Origin: Rhizomicrobium electricum
GTDB taxonomy: Bacteria; Pseudomonadota; Alphaproteobacteria; Micropepsales; Micropepsaceae
Reading direction: 5' to 3'
DNA length: 64,000 bases
NCBI RefSeq assembly: GCF_011762045.1
Contig: NZ_JAASQS010000004.1
Location: 1-64,000, forward strand
Under the pieces are notes generated by a model that did not search any database, had not been told where the DNA came from, and worked only from the letters and a program-made list of their open reading frames with translations. This document shows positions 26,259-35,818 of this stretch, one piece after another (positions within the stretch are counted from its first letter, which is position 1; every line of letters begins with the position of its first letter). Made by a program: the position numbers and the translations under genes.

Positions 26259-28151
26259 ATGAGCCCGTTTGCCGGACTTGTGTGTTGGGGCGACGGTTCG
26301 CCGACTTCCGAACAGGAACAGCAGCTTGTTGCGATCATGGCGCGACGGTTCGACGGGCAGTTCCATATCCGGCGATCGGAGCATGCTGTTTTCCTGACCC
26401 CTGTCTCCGATCCGTCCTGCGACGGGGCGTTGTTCGCTGCCGATGCGCGATTGGACAATCGTCAGGAAATTGCGGCGCGGTTGGGCGTTCGTGTTTCGAT
26501 AGGCGACGCGGCGCTGGTGCAGGCGGCGTTTGCGCAATCCGGCGACAAGGCAATCGCGGCATTGCTCGGGGCCTTCGCGTTTGCCCATTGGGATGAAGAG
26601 GCTCGCCGGCTGACATTGGCGCGCGATTGCCTGGGGCAACGATCCTTATTCTACCATCGCGGCGACGGCTTCGTCGTTTTCGCCTCCTATCTGCCCGATC
26701 TTCTCGCGGTTCCCGGTGTCCCGCGCGCCATCGACGAGACGATGGCGGCAAAATTCCTGGCGCAGGATCACAACGAACGGGAACGGACCCTGTATCGGGG
26801 TATCGATCGTGTAGCGTCGCGCACGTGTGTTGCCGTCACCGCGCGCCATGCCGAGATTCGGCACTACTGGGCTCCCCGCCTCGACGCTCCGCCGGCCTAC
26901 GCACGGGAAGAAGACTTGGTCGCGCGCGGACGGGAACTTTTCGACCGCGCGGTTGCACGCTGTCTCAGGGAGGTGCCGCGCGCGGCCGTGCTGACCAGCG
27001 GCGGCTTCGATTCCAGCGCCATCGCCGCAACGGCGGCGCGGCAGGGGCATAGCGACATCACCTGCTATACCGGCTTGCCGCCGGACGATCTCGATCTCGC
27101 CGCGTCCCCGTTCACCTATTTTGACGAACGCCCGCCGGTGGAGGCGCTTGCGCGTCTGCATCCCGCGCTCCGCCTTAAGTTCGTGACGCCGCGCGGCATG
27201 CATCCGCTCTACGAGAACTGCATGCGATTGTTCGAACGCCAAGCGCTTCCCGCCTGGGGGCCAATCGACAAGGCGTGGTTCTATTCCTTGGAAGACGCGA
27301 TCGAGGCGGACGGCCATCGGGTCGTGCTGGATGGCGCCGTTGGAAATTATGGACTGTCCTGGGCGGGCATGTTCTCGCTTGCGGCGCTGGCACGTCGGGG
27401 AAAATTCCTCTGCCTGCTGCGTGAGGCGCACAAGATCGGGCAGGCGCGCGATCAGCCGCTGGGACGCGTGCTGAGAGAAGATCTTTTCCGGCGGATCGCG
27501 CCGCGCACTCTACAGCGGCTTGTCACGCGTCTGCATGGCGATGATCCCGATGCCGTGGGCTTCTTCAGCCTGCTCAGTCCCGCTGCGCTCGACACGCTCG
27601 GCTTGCGCCGCCACTGGAAGGAAGACCAGTTCGATCCGCGATCACGACGGTTCGGGGACCCAAGGCGCTTCCGCGCCGGATTGTTGTTCGACAAGTTTCA
27701 GATCTCGCGGGATATCCGGGCCATGAGCCCGATGCTGCGCGGCTACGAATTGCGCGACCCGCATGCCGACCGCGAACTGCTGGAATTCTGCCTGACGGTT
27801 CCGGAAACGCTCTACCGGCGCGAGGGTCTGCCGCGATGGTATGTGCGTCAGGTGTTTGCCGACCGCCTTCCGGCGGAAATTCTCCAGGAACGCCGCCGCG
27901 GTGCGCAAAACGCCGGTTGGTTCGAGACGTTGAATGCGCGCAGAGCGATCATCGAATCCGAAATCGCCGGGATCGCGGCGTCGCCGCTGGCGGACCGTTT
28001 GATCGACGTGCCGCGCTTGAAACGCCTCGTCTCCGCGTGGCCGGAAAATCCGCGTGACCTCAGAATGCGCGCCGGCGAATACCGTCATGGGCTCGACCGC
28101 GCCTGCCATTTCGGTCAATTCATCCGGTGGGTGGAACAGCGGAACGCATAA
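26259..28151 (+). CDS. Asparagine-synthetase-like protein, probable peptide macrolactam cyclase
   Basis: 630 residues from ATG 26259. The N-terminal class II glutaminase-like domain (about 1-200) lacks the catalytic Cys2: the protein starts Met-Ser-Pro, so ammonia release from glutamine is not expected. The C-terminal domain keeps the ATP-pyrophosphatase loop SGGFDSS (247-253) and ends with a typical AsnB-like helical region. This combination is that of lasso peptide cyclases (LasC), which activate an Asp/Glu side chain by adenylation and close an amide ring. A 54-residue precursor-like gene lies just upstream. No B1/B2 leader-processing protein or ABC exporter is adjacent, so the cluster is minimal or the enzyme has another substrate. 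Confidence 0.75.
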   Translation: MSPFAGLVCWGDGSPTSEQEQQLVAIMARRFDGQFHIRRSEHAVFLTPVSDPSCDGALFAADARLDNRQEIAARLGVRVSIGDAALVQAAFAQSGDKAIAALLGAFAFAHWDEEARRLTLARDCLGQRSLFYHRGDGFVVFASYLPDLLAVPGVPRAIDETMAAKFLAQDHNERERTLYRGIDRVASRTCVAVTARHAEIRHYWAPRLDAPPAYAREEDLVARGRELFDRAVARCLREVPRAAVLTSGGFDSSAIAATAARQGHSDITCYTGLPPDDLDLAASPFTYFDERPPVEALARLHPALRLKFVTPRGMHPLYENCMRLFERQALPAWGPIDKAWFYSLEDAIEADGHRVVLDGAVGNYGLSWAGMFSLAALARRGKFLCLLREAHKIGQARDQPLGRVLREDLFRRIAPRTLQRLVTRLHGDDPDAVGFFSLLSPAALDTLGLRRHWKEDQFDPRSRRFGDPRRFRAGLLFDKFQISRDIRAMSPMLRGYELRDPHADRELLEFCLTVPETLYRREGLPRWYVRQVFADRLPAEILQERRRGAQNAGWFETLNARRAIIESEIAGIAASPLADRLIDVPRLKRLVSAWPENPRDLRMRAGEYRHGLDRACHFGQFIRWVEQRNA

Positions 28152-28160
28152 GCGGTTCCG

Positions 28161-28892
28161 TCACGGCTCGTAGGTGACGCGCGGGACGCGCAGGCGCTTG
28201 CCGTTCGTGAAGTCGAGATAGGTATCGTCGCCAATTCTGGACGCGACATCGATCCAGCGCGCCAGGGGCACCGAGGTCCGTTCGGCGGCGCCGTGGCCGC
28301 GAAAGCGAGTCTTCAGAAGCGCTTCGATCTGTTCCAGTTCGGGCGCGAATTCAAAGCGATCCGATGGCCCGATGGCTTCTTCGTATTCCGAGCAAGCGCG
28401 CTTGATCGCCAATTCGAGGCCGGGACCGAGAGCGGGCACGCCGTCGAATGCGGCCCTGGCGGTGGCGTACACCGCGCGCGCCATGTCGACGCCGGTCGTA
28501 TAGAAGACGCCCGCATAGTAATTCCTCGAATAGGGGTTCTCGAAATTGACACCCCACTTGGACGGGCAGGCGATGCCTTTCGCGACCTGCCACGCCGCTA
28601 CCAATTCCCGCAGCGTCTTGGGGGTGACGTGTACTTTGTAGCACTCGCGGCATCCGTACGGGACGGCCGCTCGGCCGTAGACTTCGCGAAACAGAAAATT
28701 CTTGAGGAAGAGACATCGAGGCGGCGTTCCGCGCGCCACGAACACCCAGTTGGTCTCTTTCGATGAGCTCGGCGGCAGTTCGAGCGTCCCGTCCGCATGT
28801 TCGACCAGTCTTCCGGCTTCGACGGCGCGGCGGATATTTTCCGCAGCAGTTGTACCGCCCAGCGCCCGCAATTCGTCTGACAGCGTCGTCAT
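28161..28892 (-). CDS. Hypothetical protein with a CxxC motif
   Basis: 243 residues from ATG 28892; an upstream ATG at 28937 adds 15 acidic residues and lacks a ribosome site. A central segment YGCRECYKVHVTPKTL gives a CxxC pair, with another Cys in GIACPSKWG. The remainder is mixed helical with no signal or membrane segments. I do not recognise it. It is convergent with the cyclase-like gene (about 10 bases between stops). Whether it belongs to the putative RiPP cluster is unclear. Confidence 0.6.
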   Translation of the reverse strand: MTTLSDELRALGGTTAAENIRRAVEAGRLVEHADGTLELPPSSSKETNWVFVARGTPPRCLFLKNFLFREVYGRAAVPYGCRECYKVHVTPKTLRELVAAWQVAKGIACPSKWGVNFENPYSRNYYAGVFYTTGVDMARAVYATARAAFDGVPALGPGLELAIKRACSEYEEAIGPSDRFEFAPELEQIEALLKTRFRGHGAAERTSVPLARWIDVASRIGDDTYLDFTNGKRLRVPRVTYEP

Positions 28893-29218
28893 CGTGTCTT
28901 CGTCCGCGCCGGGGCCCGTCTCGTCTTCATCATACACGAAACAGGCGTGTCACAAACCCGCCGCAATTGGACGAGGCACGCTCCCATTCGAGGCGTTCTG
29001 AAGGGACCAAATATCATCTTGCCCGCGGGCACCGGTTACCGTAACAAGGCCGTGCATGAAGAGTTGAGCTGTCGCTCAACGCCAACCTGCTCCCGAGCAA
29101 GGTGGCGCTCTCGTTAAGAGAGAATGCGGCCGATCCGGCAACAAACGGGAACGCGCCAGCCGACATCATGCAAGTTTTGGAAAAAACGCGCCATTCGGCG
29201 CGCGCGTGAGATGGTGAC

Positions 29219-30271
29219 ATGATTCCGCAGCAACAGTTTGCCAGTGACAATTATGCCGGCATTTGCCCCGAGGCGATGGCGGCCGTGACCGAAGCCAACC
29301 AAGGGCATGCCTTTTCCTATGGCGACGACGTCTGGACCGAGAAGGCCTCGAATGCTTTGCGTACGCTATTTGAACGCGAATGCGATGTGTTTTTCGTGTT
29401 CAATGGAACGGCGGCCAATTCGCTGGCGCTGGCGTCGCTTTGCTATTCCTACAACGGCGTCATTTGCGCCTCGTCCGCTCACGTCGAGACCGACGAATGC
29501 GGCGCCCCCGAGTTTTTCTCCAACGGCTCCAAGCTGCTCAACGTCCCCTCGCCGGGCGGCAAGCTGACGCCGGAGTCGATCCGGGCGATCGCCACAAGCC
29601 GGTCCGACATCCATTTCCCCAAGCCGCGCGCCGTCACCATCACCCAGCCGAACGAGTTCGGCGTGGTCTATAGCCTCGACGAGATCCGCGCGATTTCGAA
29701 AGTGTGCCGCGAACTCGGCCTCAAACTCCACATGGATGGGGCCCGCTTGGCCAACGCCTGCGCCAGCCTCGGCTGCAGCCCGGCTGAAGCGACGTGGCGC
29801 GCCGGTGTCGATGTCGTTTGCTTCGGCGGCACCAAGAACGGCATGGCGGTGGGCGAGGCGATCGTCTTTTTCGACCGGTCGCTGTCCGCCGATTTCGATT
29901 ATCGCTGCAAACAGGCCGGCCAGCTCGCTTCCAAGATGCGTTTCCTCGCAGCGCCGTGGGTCGGCATGCTGGAAAGCGGGGCATGGCGCCGGAACGCCGA
30001 GCACGCCAACGCCTGCGCCCGCCGTTTTGCCGCGCGCATTGCCGGTCTGCCGCAGGTGCGCCAAGCCTTTCCGGTAGACGCCAATTCGGTGTTCCTGCAC
30101 GCGCCGCAGGAAGTCCTCGACGGGCTGCATCGCCGTGGCTGGCACTTCTATTCGTTCATCGGCGGCGCCGCGCGCTTCATGTTCGCCTGGGATGCCGATC
30201 CCGTCTGGGTGGACCGGCTGGCCGACGATCTGGCGGCGGAAGCGAAGGCTCTCGCGAAGGTCCCCGCCTGA
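29219..30271 (+). CDS. Low-specificity L-threonine aldolase
   Basis: 350 residues, PLP-dependent fold type I. LHMDGARLANA carries the Asp that contacts the PLP nitrogen, and FGGTKNGM carries the Schiff-base lysine. It cleaves L-threonine or allo-threonine to glycine and acetaldehyde in the cytoplasm. GTGAGATGG just upstream is a modest ribosome site. It is convergent with the beta-helix glucanase gene and shows no GTATAC operator. The 281 bases upstream (28938-29218) hold nothing recognisable. Confidence 0.92.
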   Translation: MIPQQQFASDNYAGICPEAMAAVTEANQGHAFSYGDDVWTEKASNALRTLFERECDVFFVFNGTAANSLALASLCYSYNGVICASSAHVETDECGAPEFFSNGSKLLNVPSPGGKLTPESIRAIATSRSDIHFPKPRAVTITQPNEFGVVYSLDEIRAISKVCRELGLKLHMDGARLANACASLGCSPAEATWRAGVDVVCFGGTKNGMAVGEAIVFFDRSLSADFDYRCKQAGQLASKMRFLAAPWVGMLESGAWRRNAEHANACARRFAARIAGLPQVRQAFPVDANSVFLHAPQEVLDGLHRRGWHFYSFIGGAARFMFAWDADPVWVDRLADDLAAEAKALAKVPA

Positions 30272-30278
30272 CGGGCCG

Positions 30279-32009
30279 TTACGCCGCGTTCACGATCCGG
30301 AAGGTCGTCGAACCGTTCTCGATGCGGCCGAGGCGGCACGCTTTGGCGTCGATGCGACCGCTCGCGGTTGTGCCGATGCGTACGTTGCGCGCCTCGGGTA
30401 CGGCAACACCGCTACCGGTGATAGCGACGTGGTCGAGCGTCGTATCGGTCAGCGTGCGGGCGTCTTTGATGTCGGGCGGCACGATGACTCCGAAGCCGTC
30501 CGACAGGCTGTCCTCGATGCGGACATCGCGGATGCGAAGGCCGGAAATGGATTTGCGGTGCAGGGCGATCTGCAACGCGGCGCGCCAGGTCCAGCCGTGA
30601 TCGTAGCCGCCACAGCGTTTAAGGACGCAGTTCTCTACCACGGTGGTGCCGCGGAAATTATTGTCGATCTTCTCGTTCGATGTCTCGAACGTGGTCGAAA
30701 TCAGGATGCCGCAGCCGCTGGCGATGTCGGTGAACAGGCAATCCTCGATCCGGTTGTTGGCACCGCCGTAGATCGAAGCGCCTTGCGCCAGTGAGGGCAG
30801 TTCGCCGGTGCAGCGGCGGATGACGTTGTTTCCCGGCGCGGCGGATTCCTGGGTGAAGCCTTGGTCCGACGGCGCTGGCCAGATGGCGAAGCAATCGTCG
30901 CCGGTGTTGCGGGTGGTGCAGTTCTCGACCACGCAGTCGCTGGTATCGACGCACAGGTTGATGCCGTCGGCGAACAGATTGCGCATGCGGCAGCCTTCAA
31001 CGCGGATGCCGCGGCAGACATAGAACCATAGGCCGACCTTGGTATGCTCGATCCACAGCCGCGAGACGGTGCAGTTCCTGCCGTGCGCGCCGAAAATGCC
31101 GTCGTTCTGTTCGCTGTCGTTGCGATACTTGAGCCGTCCGTCGAGCGCGAAATCGGAAAGTTTGCTGTTCTCGCCGCTCAGCTTGAAACGCAGCCGTCGA
31201 TTGGCTTGCGGATAGAGCGCTTCGTCGCCGACGAAGGTCGTATGCCACATCCCGGCGCCTTGCAGCGTCACGTTGGAAGGTATTTCGATGTCGCCGGTGA
31301 GCTTGTAGATGCCGGGCGGCACGTAAGCGATTTTCTTGTCTTTGGCGGCTGCCGCAAGCAAAGCCCGCACCGCTTCGGTGGCGTCGCGTTCGCCTTTGCC
31401 GTCGGCGCCGAAATCGGCCAGCGACAATGCGTCGGCCGGACGCGGCAAGGGCGGAGCGACCTGCTCCAAATCCACCAGATCGAGAATGCAATAAGGCGCG
31501 TCGCCCGCTTTGGTCAGGGTGACGACATCGCCTTTGGCGAACGGTACATCCTTCAGCCGGACTTCGTCGTAGAAATGGCGCGGCTTGCCGTCGGCCGGAT
31601 TGTTGGTGAAGGGATAGGTGCCGTACACCCAGGCAAAACGCGACGAGAGAGCAATGTCGGCGATCTTCTCGCCATTGCGCTTAAGAGTGAGGATGTCGGA
31701 TGTGCCGCTGCCGTCCGGCGCATCGGGTAGCGAGAAGCGGACCACCAGCGCATTCGCCGGGGTTGTTACGGTGAATTCGACCGATTGGCCGCTGCCGAGT
31801 TTCACGCAGGTGCCGTTCGACGCTTCGTTCTCGACCCGGAACGGACTGTAGGCAGGGCCCATCACGGTGCCCGAAGTTTTCATCGCTTCGGCCTGATACG
31901 TCGTCCACGCTGTATCGGCGCCGACCGGCCGCGTCGGGCGCACAGCCGCGAAGGCCGGAGACGCAGCGGCGAACGCCGCGGTGGAGATCAGAAGTTCGCG
32001 CCGGTTCAT
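30279..32009 (-). CDS. GH87-type parallel beta-helix glucanase (alpha-1,3-glucanase/mycodextranase-like)
   Basis: 576 residues. A Tat-like signal (NRRELLIST, cleavage near residue 21) is followed by a CBM6/35-like beta domain (about 35-185) and a right-handed beta helix (about 195-570) opened by ADFGADGKGERDAT. Three aspartates, D348 in LFADGIN and D371-D372 in RNTGDDCFA, have the 23/24-residue spacing of the catalytic Asp triad known in GH87 alpha-1,3-glucanases. It would cut alpha-1,3-linked glucan or nigeran outside the cytoplasm. It is the last gene of a four-gene operon with a GH65 phosphorylase; GGAGAA precedes the ATG. A pectinase-like (GH28-related) role is the main alternative. Confidence 0.72.
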   Translation of the reverse strand: MNRRELLISTAAFAAASPAFAAVRPTRPVGADTAWTTYQAEAMKTSGTVMGPAYSPFRVENEASNGTCVKLGSGQSVEFTVTTPANALVVRFSLPDAPDGSGTSDILTLKRNGEKIADIALSSRFAWVYGTYPFTNNPADGKPRHFYDEVRLKDVPFAKGDVVTLTKAGDAPYCILDLVDLEQVAPPLPRPADALSLADFGADGKGERDATEAVRALLAAAAKDKKIAYVPPGIYKLTGDIEIPSNVTLQGAGMWHTTFVGDEALYPQANRRLRFKLSGENSKLSDFALDGRLKYRNDSEQNDGIFGAHGRNCTVSRLWIEHTKVGLWFYVCRGIRVEGCRMRNLFADGINLCVDTSDCVVENCTTRNTGDDCFAIWPAPSDQGFTQESAAPGNNVIRRCTGELPSLAQGASIYGGANNRIEDCLFTDIASGCGILISTTFETSNEKIDNNFRGTTVVENCVLKRCGGYDHGWTWRAALQIALHRKSISGLRIRDVRIEDSLSDGFGVIVPPDIKDARTLTDTTLDHVAITGSGVAVPEARNVRIGTTASGRIDAKACRLGRIENGSTTFRIVNAA

Positions 32010-32018
32010 CGGATTCTC

Positions 32019-34325
32019 CTAAGCGACTTTGACGATCCGGTCCACCAGAACGGTCTTACCCGGCGCCACCGAGACCGGGCGGCCCCAGACGACGAAACAA
32101 TGCGCTTGCCGGTTGGCCGCTTCGGCCGCGATCGTCACGGCGTCATGGGTGATATGAACCGCGAAGCCGTCGCCCTTGTAGGCAAGCCGGAAGGCAAGAC
32201 TCTTCCAGCCGGGATAGAGGCGCGGATTGATGGCGACATGCTCGGGACCGGTGGCGACTCCGCCGAAGCCGAACACCGCCGTCATCCAGGCGCCGCCGTT
32301 GGCCGCCGGATGCGATCCGCCCATGAACACGGTGCCGACATAGACTTTGTACTGGGCTTCGAGATCGAGCTTGGCGGTCTTGAGGAAATATTTGTAGGCG
32401 AAGTCGAGATCGCCGCATTCCGCCGCCACCATGGCATAGGCGCAGGCCGAAAGGCTCGATCCGTGCTCGGTACGCGGCTCGTAATAATCCCAATTGGCCT
32501 TCTTCACGTCGCGGCCGAACCGGTCCTTGAACAGGTTCAGCATCATCACCACGTCGGCCTGCTTGATGACCTGGGTGGGAACGGCCAGTCCCTGTCCGGC
32601 GCCGAGATATTCGTCGGGATGGATGCGCTGTGCCTTCACCGCTTCGACCGGAACGTCCTTGAGATTGAAGTAGCCGTCGAACTGCTCGATCAGTCGGGTC
32701 TCGGGATCGGGCTCCGGCACATAAAGCAGTCGCGAAGCCTCGGCGAACAGCGGCAGTTCCTTGGCGATGCCGATCTTCTTCACCAGCGCAGCCAGCGCAC
32801 CGGCATGGCGTTCGGCCAAGTAAGCGACCGCGGCGCAGGCGATTTCGAACGTCGCTTTGGCCACCATATTGGTGAAGGCGTTGTTGTTGACCCGCTCGTG
32901 GTATTCGTCCGGCCCGATGACGTCGAGCACCTCGTAGCGGTTCTTGTCCTTCTTGAAATAGGCGTAGGAATAATAGAATCGCGCGCATTCGAGGATCACT
33001 TCGGCGCCGCCGTCCAGGAGCACGGAATCGTCGCCGGTGACCTTGAAGTATTCCCACATCGCCATCGCGACATCGCCGGAAATATGGACCTGCTTGTCGC
33101 GGAAGTGGGTTCTGAGTTCGCGCTTGGTGAGGGGATCGCCGATGTTGAAATAGGTGCAGGCATCGTCGCCCGTTTCCTGGCTTTCCCACGCATAAAAAGC
33201 GCCGCGGAACCCCGCCCCTTCCGTCAGCGCCTTGCGCCGCGCGCCGGGGAGGGTCCGGATGCGATAGCGCAAAAGTTCGGCCGCCTTCTCCGGGCTGGTA
33301 TGCAGGAAGAAGGGGAACATGAACATCTCGGTGTCCCAGAACACCGCGCCTTTGTAGACCTGTCCCGAAAGCGCACGGGCGGGAATAGAATTGGCGCTGC
33401 CGTCGACCGGCGCCGCGATCAGAAGCTGGAAGATCGAATAACGCAGCGCATGCTGGGAAACCTCGTCGCCGTCGATGACGACATCGCTTTTGGCCCATTT
33501 GTCGGCCCAGGCGGCGTCATGCTCCGCCTCGAGCACCAAGAGCCCTTGCGCTTTGGCGGCGGTTACGGCGGCAACGGCCGCGTCGGCGGCGGAACCTTCG
33601 ATGGCGTCGAAGCCGGTCGCGACCGCGAACACCTTGAAGAAGGTATAGGTCTTGCCGGGCTCGGCCGCGAAGGCGACGACGCGCAGATTGCGCTTGCCGT
33701 CCCTCACCGAACGTTCCTCGCCGAAGCCGAACGCTGCCGCTTCGGCCACCACGACATCCTTGCCGGCTTCGTTGGTCCGGCCGCGGACAAGCAGCGTCTC
33801 GCCGCGCTTTTCGCAAACGAGACCGAGAATATGAGGGCCGTTGAGATCCCAGATGTCGCCGTCGATGCCGGTTTCGATGTCGATAGTGGCGGCGCGGGAA
33901 ACCGTCACGCTGTAACGGACGACGCCGAGATTTGGGCGTACCGCTGACAGGAACCGCCGCGACGAAATCGTGATCGCGGTGCCGCCGAGATCGAACGCCG
34001 TTTCGCGTTCGAAGCTCGCATTCTTCAGCGACAGGGTCTGGCGATGCGATGTGACCGGCCTCGAAAGCGCGGACACCGGCGTGCCGTCGACGCGGATGCG
34101 GGTATAGCCGCCGTTGGGGGCATTCACCGGCTCGCGCCAAGCCTCGCCGACCTGATCGAACACGCCCGCCAGCGTGACAGCGACAAGTTCGTCCGGCCCG
34201 TATTCGTCGAGCGTGCCGCGATAGCCCATATGGCCGTTGGCGATCTGATAGATATTGCCGTGCCGCATGACGGTCTCGCGGTCATGCGCCAATTCGCGGG
34301 TTTCGACGGTCCAGGGATCAGTCAT
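32019..34325 (-). CDS. GH65 disaccharide phosphorylase/hydrolase
   Basis: 768 residues, no signal peptide, so cytoplasmic. The GH65 layout is an N-terminal beta-sandwich (about 1-270), an alpha/alpha barrel and a small C-terminal domain. FWDTEMF (329-335) and GPDEYHERVNNN are family hallmarks; E474 is the general acid. GH65 enzymes phosphorolyse alpha-linked disaccharides (maltose, trehalose, kojibiose, nigerose) to beta-glucose 1-phosphate and glucose. The beta-phosphoglucomutase in the same operon is the expected partner. With a GH87-type enzyme next door, nigerose or related oligomers are the likely substrate (inference). Its ATG overlaps the upstream MFS stop region (ATGA). Confidence 0.92.
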   Translation of the reverse strand: MTDPWTVETRELAHDRETVMRHGNIYQIANGHMGYRGTLDEYGPDELVAVTLAGVFDQVGEAWREPVNAPNGGYTRIRVDGTPVSALSRPVTSHRQTLSLKNASFERETAFDLGGTAITISSRRFLSAVRPNLGVVRYSVTVSRAATIDIETGIDGDIWDLNGPHILGLVCEKRGETLLVRGRTNEAGKDVVVAEAAAFGFGEERSVRDGKRNLRVVAFAAEPGKTYTFFKVFAVATGFDAIEGSAADAAVAAVTAAKAQGLLVLEAEHDAAWADKWAKSDVVIDGDEVSQHALRYSIFQLLIAAPVDGSANSIPARALSGQVYKGAVFWDTEMFMFPFFLHTSPEKAAELLRYRIRTLPGARRKALTEGAGFRGAFYAWESQETGDDACTYFNIGDPLTKRELRTHFRDKQVHISGDVAMAMWEYFKVTGDDSVLLDGGAEVILECARFYYSYAYFKKDKNRYEVLDVIGPDEYHERVNNNAFTNMVAKATFEIACAAVAYLAERHAGALAALVKKIGIAKELPLFAEASRLLYVPEPDPETRLIEQFDGYFNLKDVPVEAVKAQRIHPDEYLGAGQGLAVPTQVIKQADVVMMLNLFKDRFGRDVKKANWDYYEPRTEHGSSLSACAYAMVAAECGDLDFAYKYFLKTAKLDLEAQYKVYVGTVFMGGSHPAANGGAWMTAVFGFGGVATGPEHVAINPRLYPGWKSLAFRLAYKGDGFAVHITHDAVTIAAEAANRQAHCFVVWGRPVSVAPGKTVLVDRIVKVA

Positions 34326-35818
34326 GCCGCATCCCTGGCTTTGTCTTCCACGAACAGCGTGAGGAAGCCGGCGAGAACCATGGCGGCGCCGGCGAGCACG
34401 AGCGCATAGATCGTCTGTCCGCCGAACACGGTCTTGACCAGAAGGCCCAGCACCGCCGCGGCGATGATCTGCGGGATCACCAGGAAGAGATTGAACATCC
34501 CCATATAGACGCCCATCTTCCGATGCGAGACGGCGCTCGAAAGAATGGCGTAGGGCATGGTGAGAAGGCTCGCCCAGGCAATGCCGATCGCGACCATCGA
34601 AATCAGAAGCATGGTCGGGTCCTTGATGACGATCATCGACATCAGCCCGAGCCCGCCGATGATGAGCGCGATCATGTGGGTGGCGACGCGGCCGACTTTC
34701 CTGGCGATGGGCGGCAGCAGGAACGCGACCACTGCGGCCACGCCGTTATAAACCGCCATCAGCACGCCGACCCAGTTGGCGCCGTCATTGTAGATCGCGC
34801 TGGTGGGATCGCTGGAATGGAAATGGAAACTCGTCACCGCCGAGGTCGTGTAGATGAAGAGGGCATAGAGCGCGAACCAGGTCAGCAGCGTGACGCCCGC
34901 AAGCTGCTGCATCGTCTTCGGCATCGCCTTGAGGTCGGCGACGATCTCGACCATGCCTTTGGTGTGGCCGGCTTTGGCACGCGCCGCGGCGGCGAGCTGC
35001 AACAGGCCGTAGAACGCGATGCTGCCCGAAATGATGTAGAGGCCGGCGTACCAGTCCTGGGCGAAGATCGCATAGGAAAGAGCCGCGCCCGCCAGGATCA
35101 GGAAGAGCCCCTGGCAGATGCAGCTCTTGCGATCCAGGGTGATCGCGTCGGCCGATTCCGCCTCTGTGGAAACGTTGAAGGCTTCCTGTTCCTGCGGCGA
35201 GTATTCGCGCACCCGGAAGATGGTCCACAGCACGGCGGCCAGGAACGCAAAGCCGCCGATATAAAAGGACCATCGAACCGAGGGTGGAATAATGCCTGCG
35301 GGCGCGGTGTTGGCGATGCCCAGCCATTTGGTGAATACCCAGGGGCAGACCGAAGCGACCACCGACGAAACGCCGATGAAGAAGGTCTGCATCGCGAAGC
35401 CTTGGGTGCGTTGCGCATCGGGCAGCATGTCGCCGATGAAGGCGCGGAACGGCTGCATGGTGATGTTGATCGAGGCGTCCATGATCCACAGCATGCCGGC
35501 CGCGACCCACAGGGCGGGCGAATTCGGCATGGCTATGAGCGCCAGCGAAGAGAGAATGGCGCCGATCAGGAAATAGGGCTTGCGGCGGCCGAGTCGGTTC
35601 CAGGTCTTGTCGCTCATATGGCCGATCAAGGGCTGGATGATGAGGCCGGCGACCGGCGCGGCCACCCACAGGATCGGAATGGCATCGACCTTGGCGCCGA
35701 GCGTCTCGAAGATGCGGCTGATATTGGCGGTCTGCAGGGCGAATCCGAACTGGATGCCCACATAGCCGAAACTGATGTTCCACAATTGCCAGAAATCGAG
35801 CCGGGGTTTTGTTGTCAT
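34322..35818 (-). CDS. MFS sugar transporter (SLC45/GPH-like)
   Basis: 498 residues with about 12 transmembrane helices. LIGHMSDKTWNRLGRRKPYF is the extended loop typical of glucoside and disaccharide symporters of this group. It should bring oligosaccharides from periplasm to cytoplasm. Start ATG overlaps the stop of the beta-phosphoglucomutase gene, and its own stop overlaps the GH65 start, so all are translationally coupled. Confidence 0.88.
   Translation of the reverse strand: MTTKPRLDFWQLWNISFGYVGIQFGFALQTANISRIFETLGAKVDAIPILWVAAPVAGLIIQPLIGHMSDKTWNRLGRRKPYFLIGAILSSLALIAMPNSPALWVAAGMLWIMDASINITMQPFRAFIGDMLPDAQRTQGFAMQTFFIGVSSVVASVCPWVFTKWLGIANTAPAGIIPPSVRWSFYIGGFAFLAAVLWTIFRVREYSPQEQEAFNVSTEAESADAITLDRKSCICQGLFLILAGAALSYAIFAQDWYAGLYIISGSIAFYGLLQLAAAARAKAGHTKGMVEIVADLKAMPKTMQQLAGVTLLTWFALYALFIYTTSAVTSFHFHSSDPTSAIYNDGANWVGVLMAVYNGVAAVVAFLLPPIARKVGRVATHMIALIIGGLGLMSMIVIKDPTMLLISMVAIGIAWASLLTMPYAILSSAVSHRKMGVYMGMFNLFLVIPQIIAAAVLGLLVKTVFGGQTIYALVLAGAAMVLAGFLTLFVEDKARDAA

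Noticed and set aside
25826-26458. Leftward open frames across the RiPP-like precursor
   Set aside because: Low-complexity composition, no start signal, and overlap with the cyclase 5' end; the short plus-strand frame has better leader-like features.
27000-28151. A true asparagine synthetase (asnB)
   Set aside because: The N-terminal Cys2 glutaminase nucleophile is absent and a precursor-like gene precedes it.
31785-33947. A 720-codon open frame opposite the GH65 and GH87 genes
   Set aside because: It crosses the boundary of two real genes and has no motifs.
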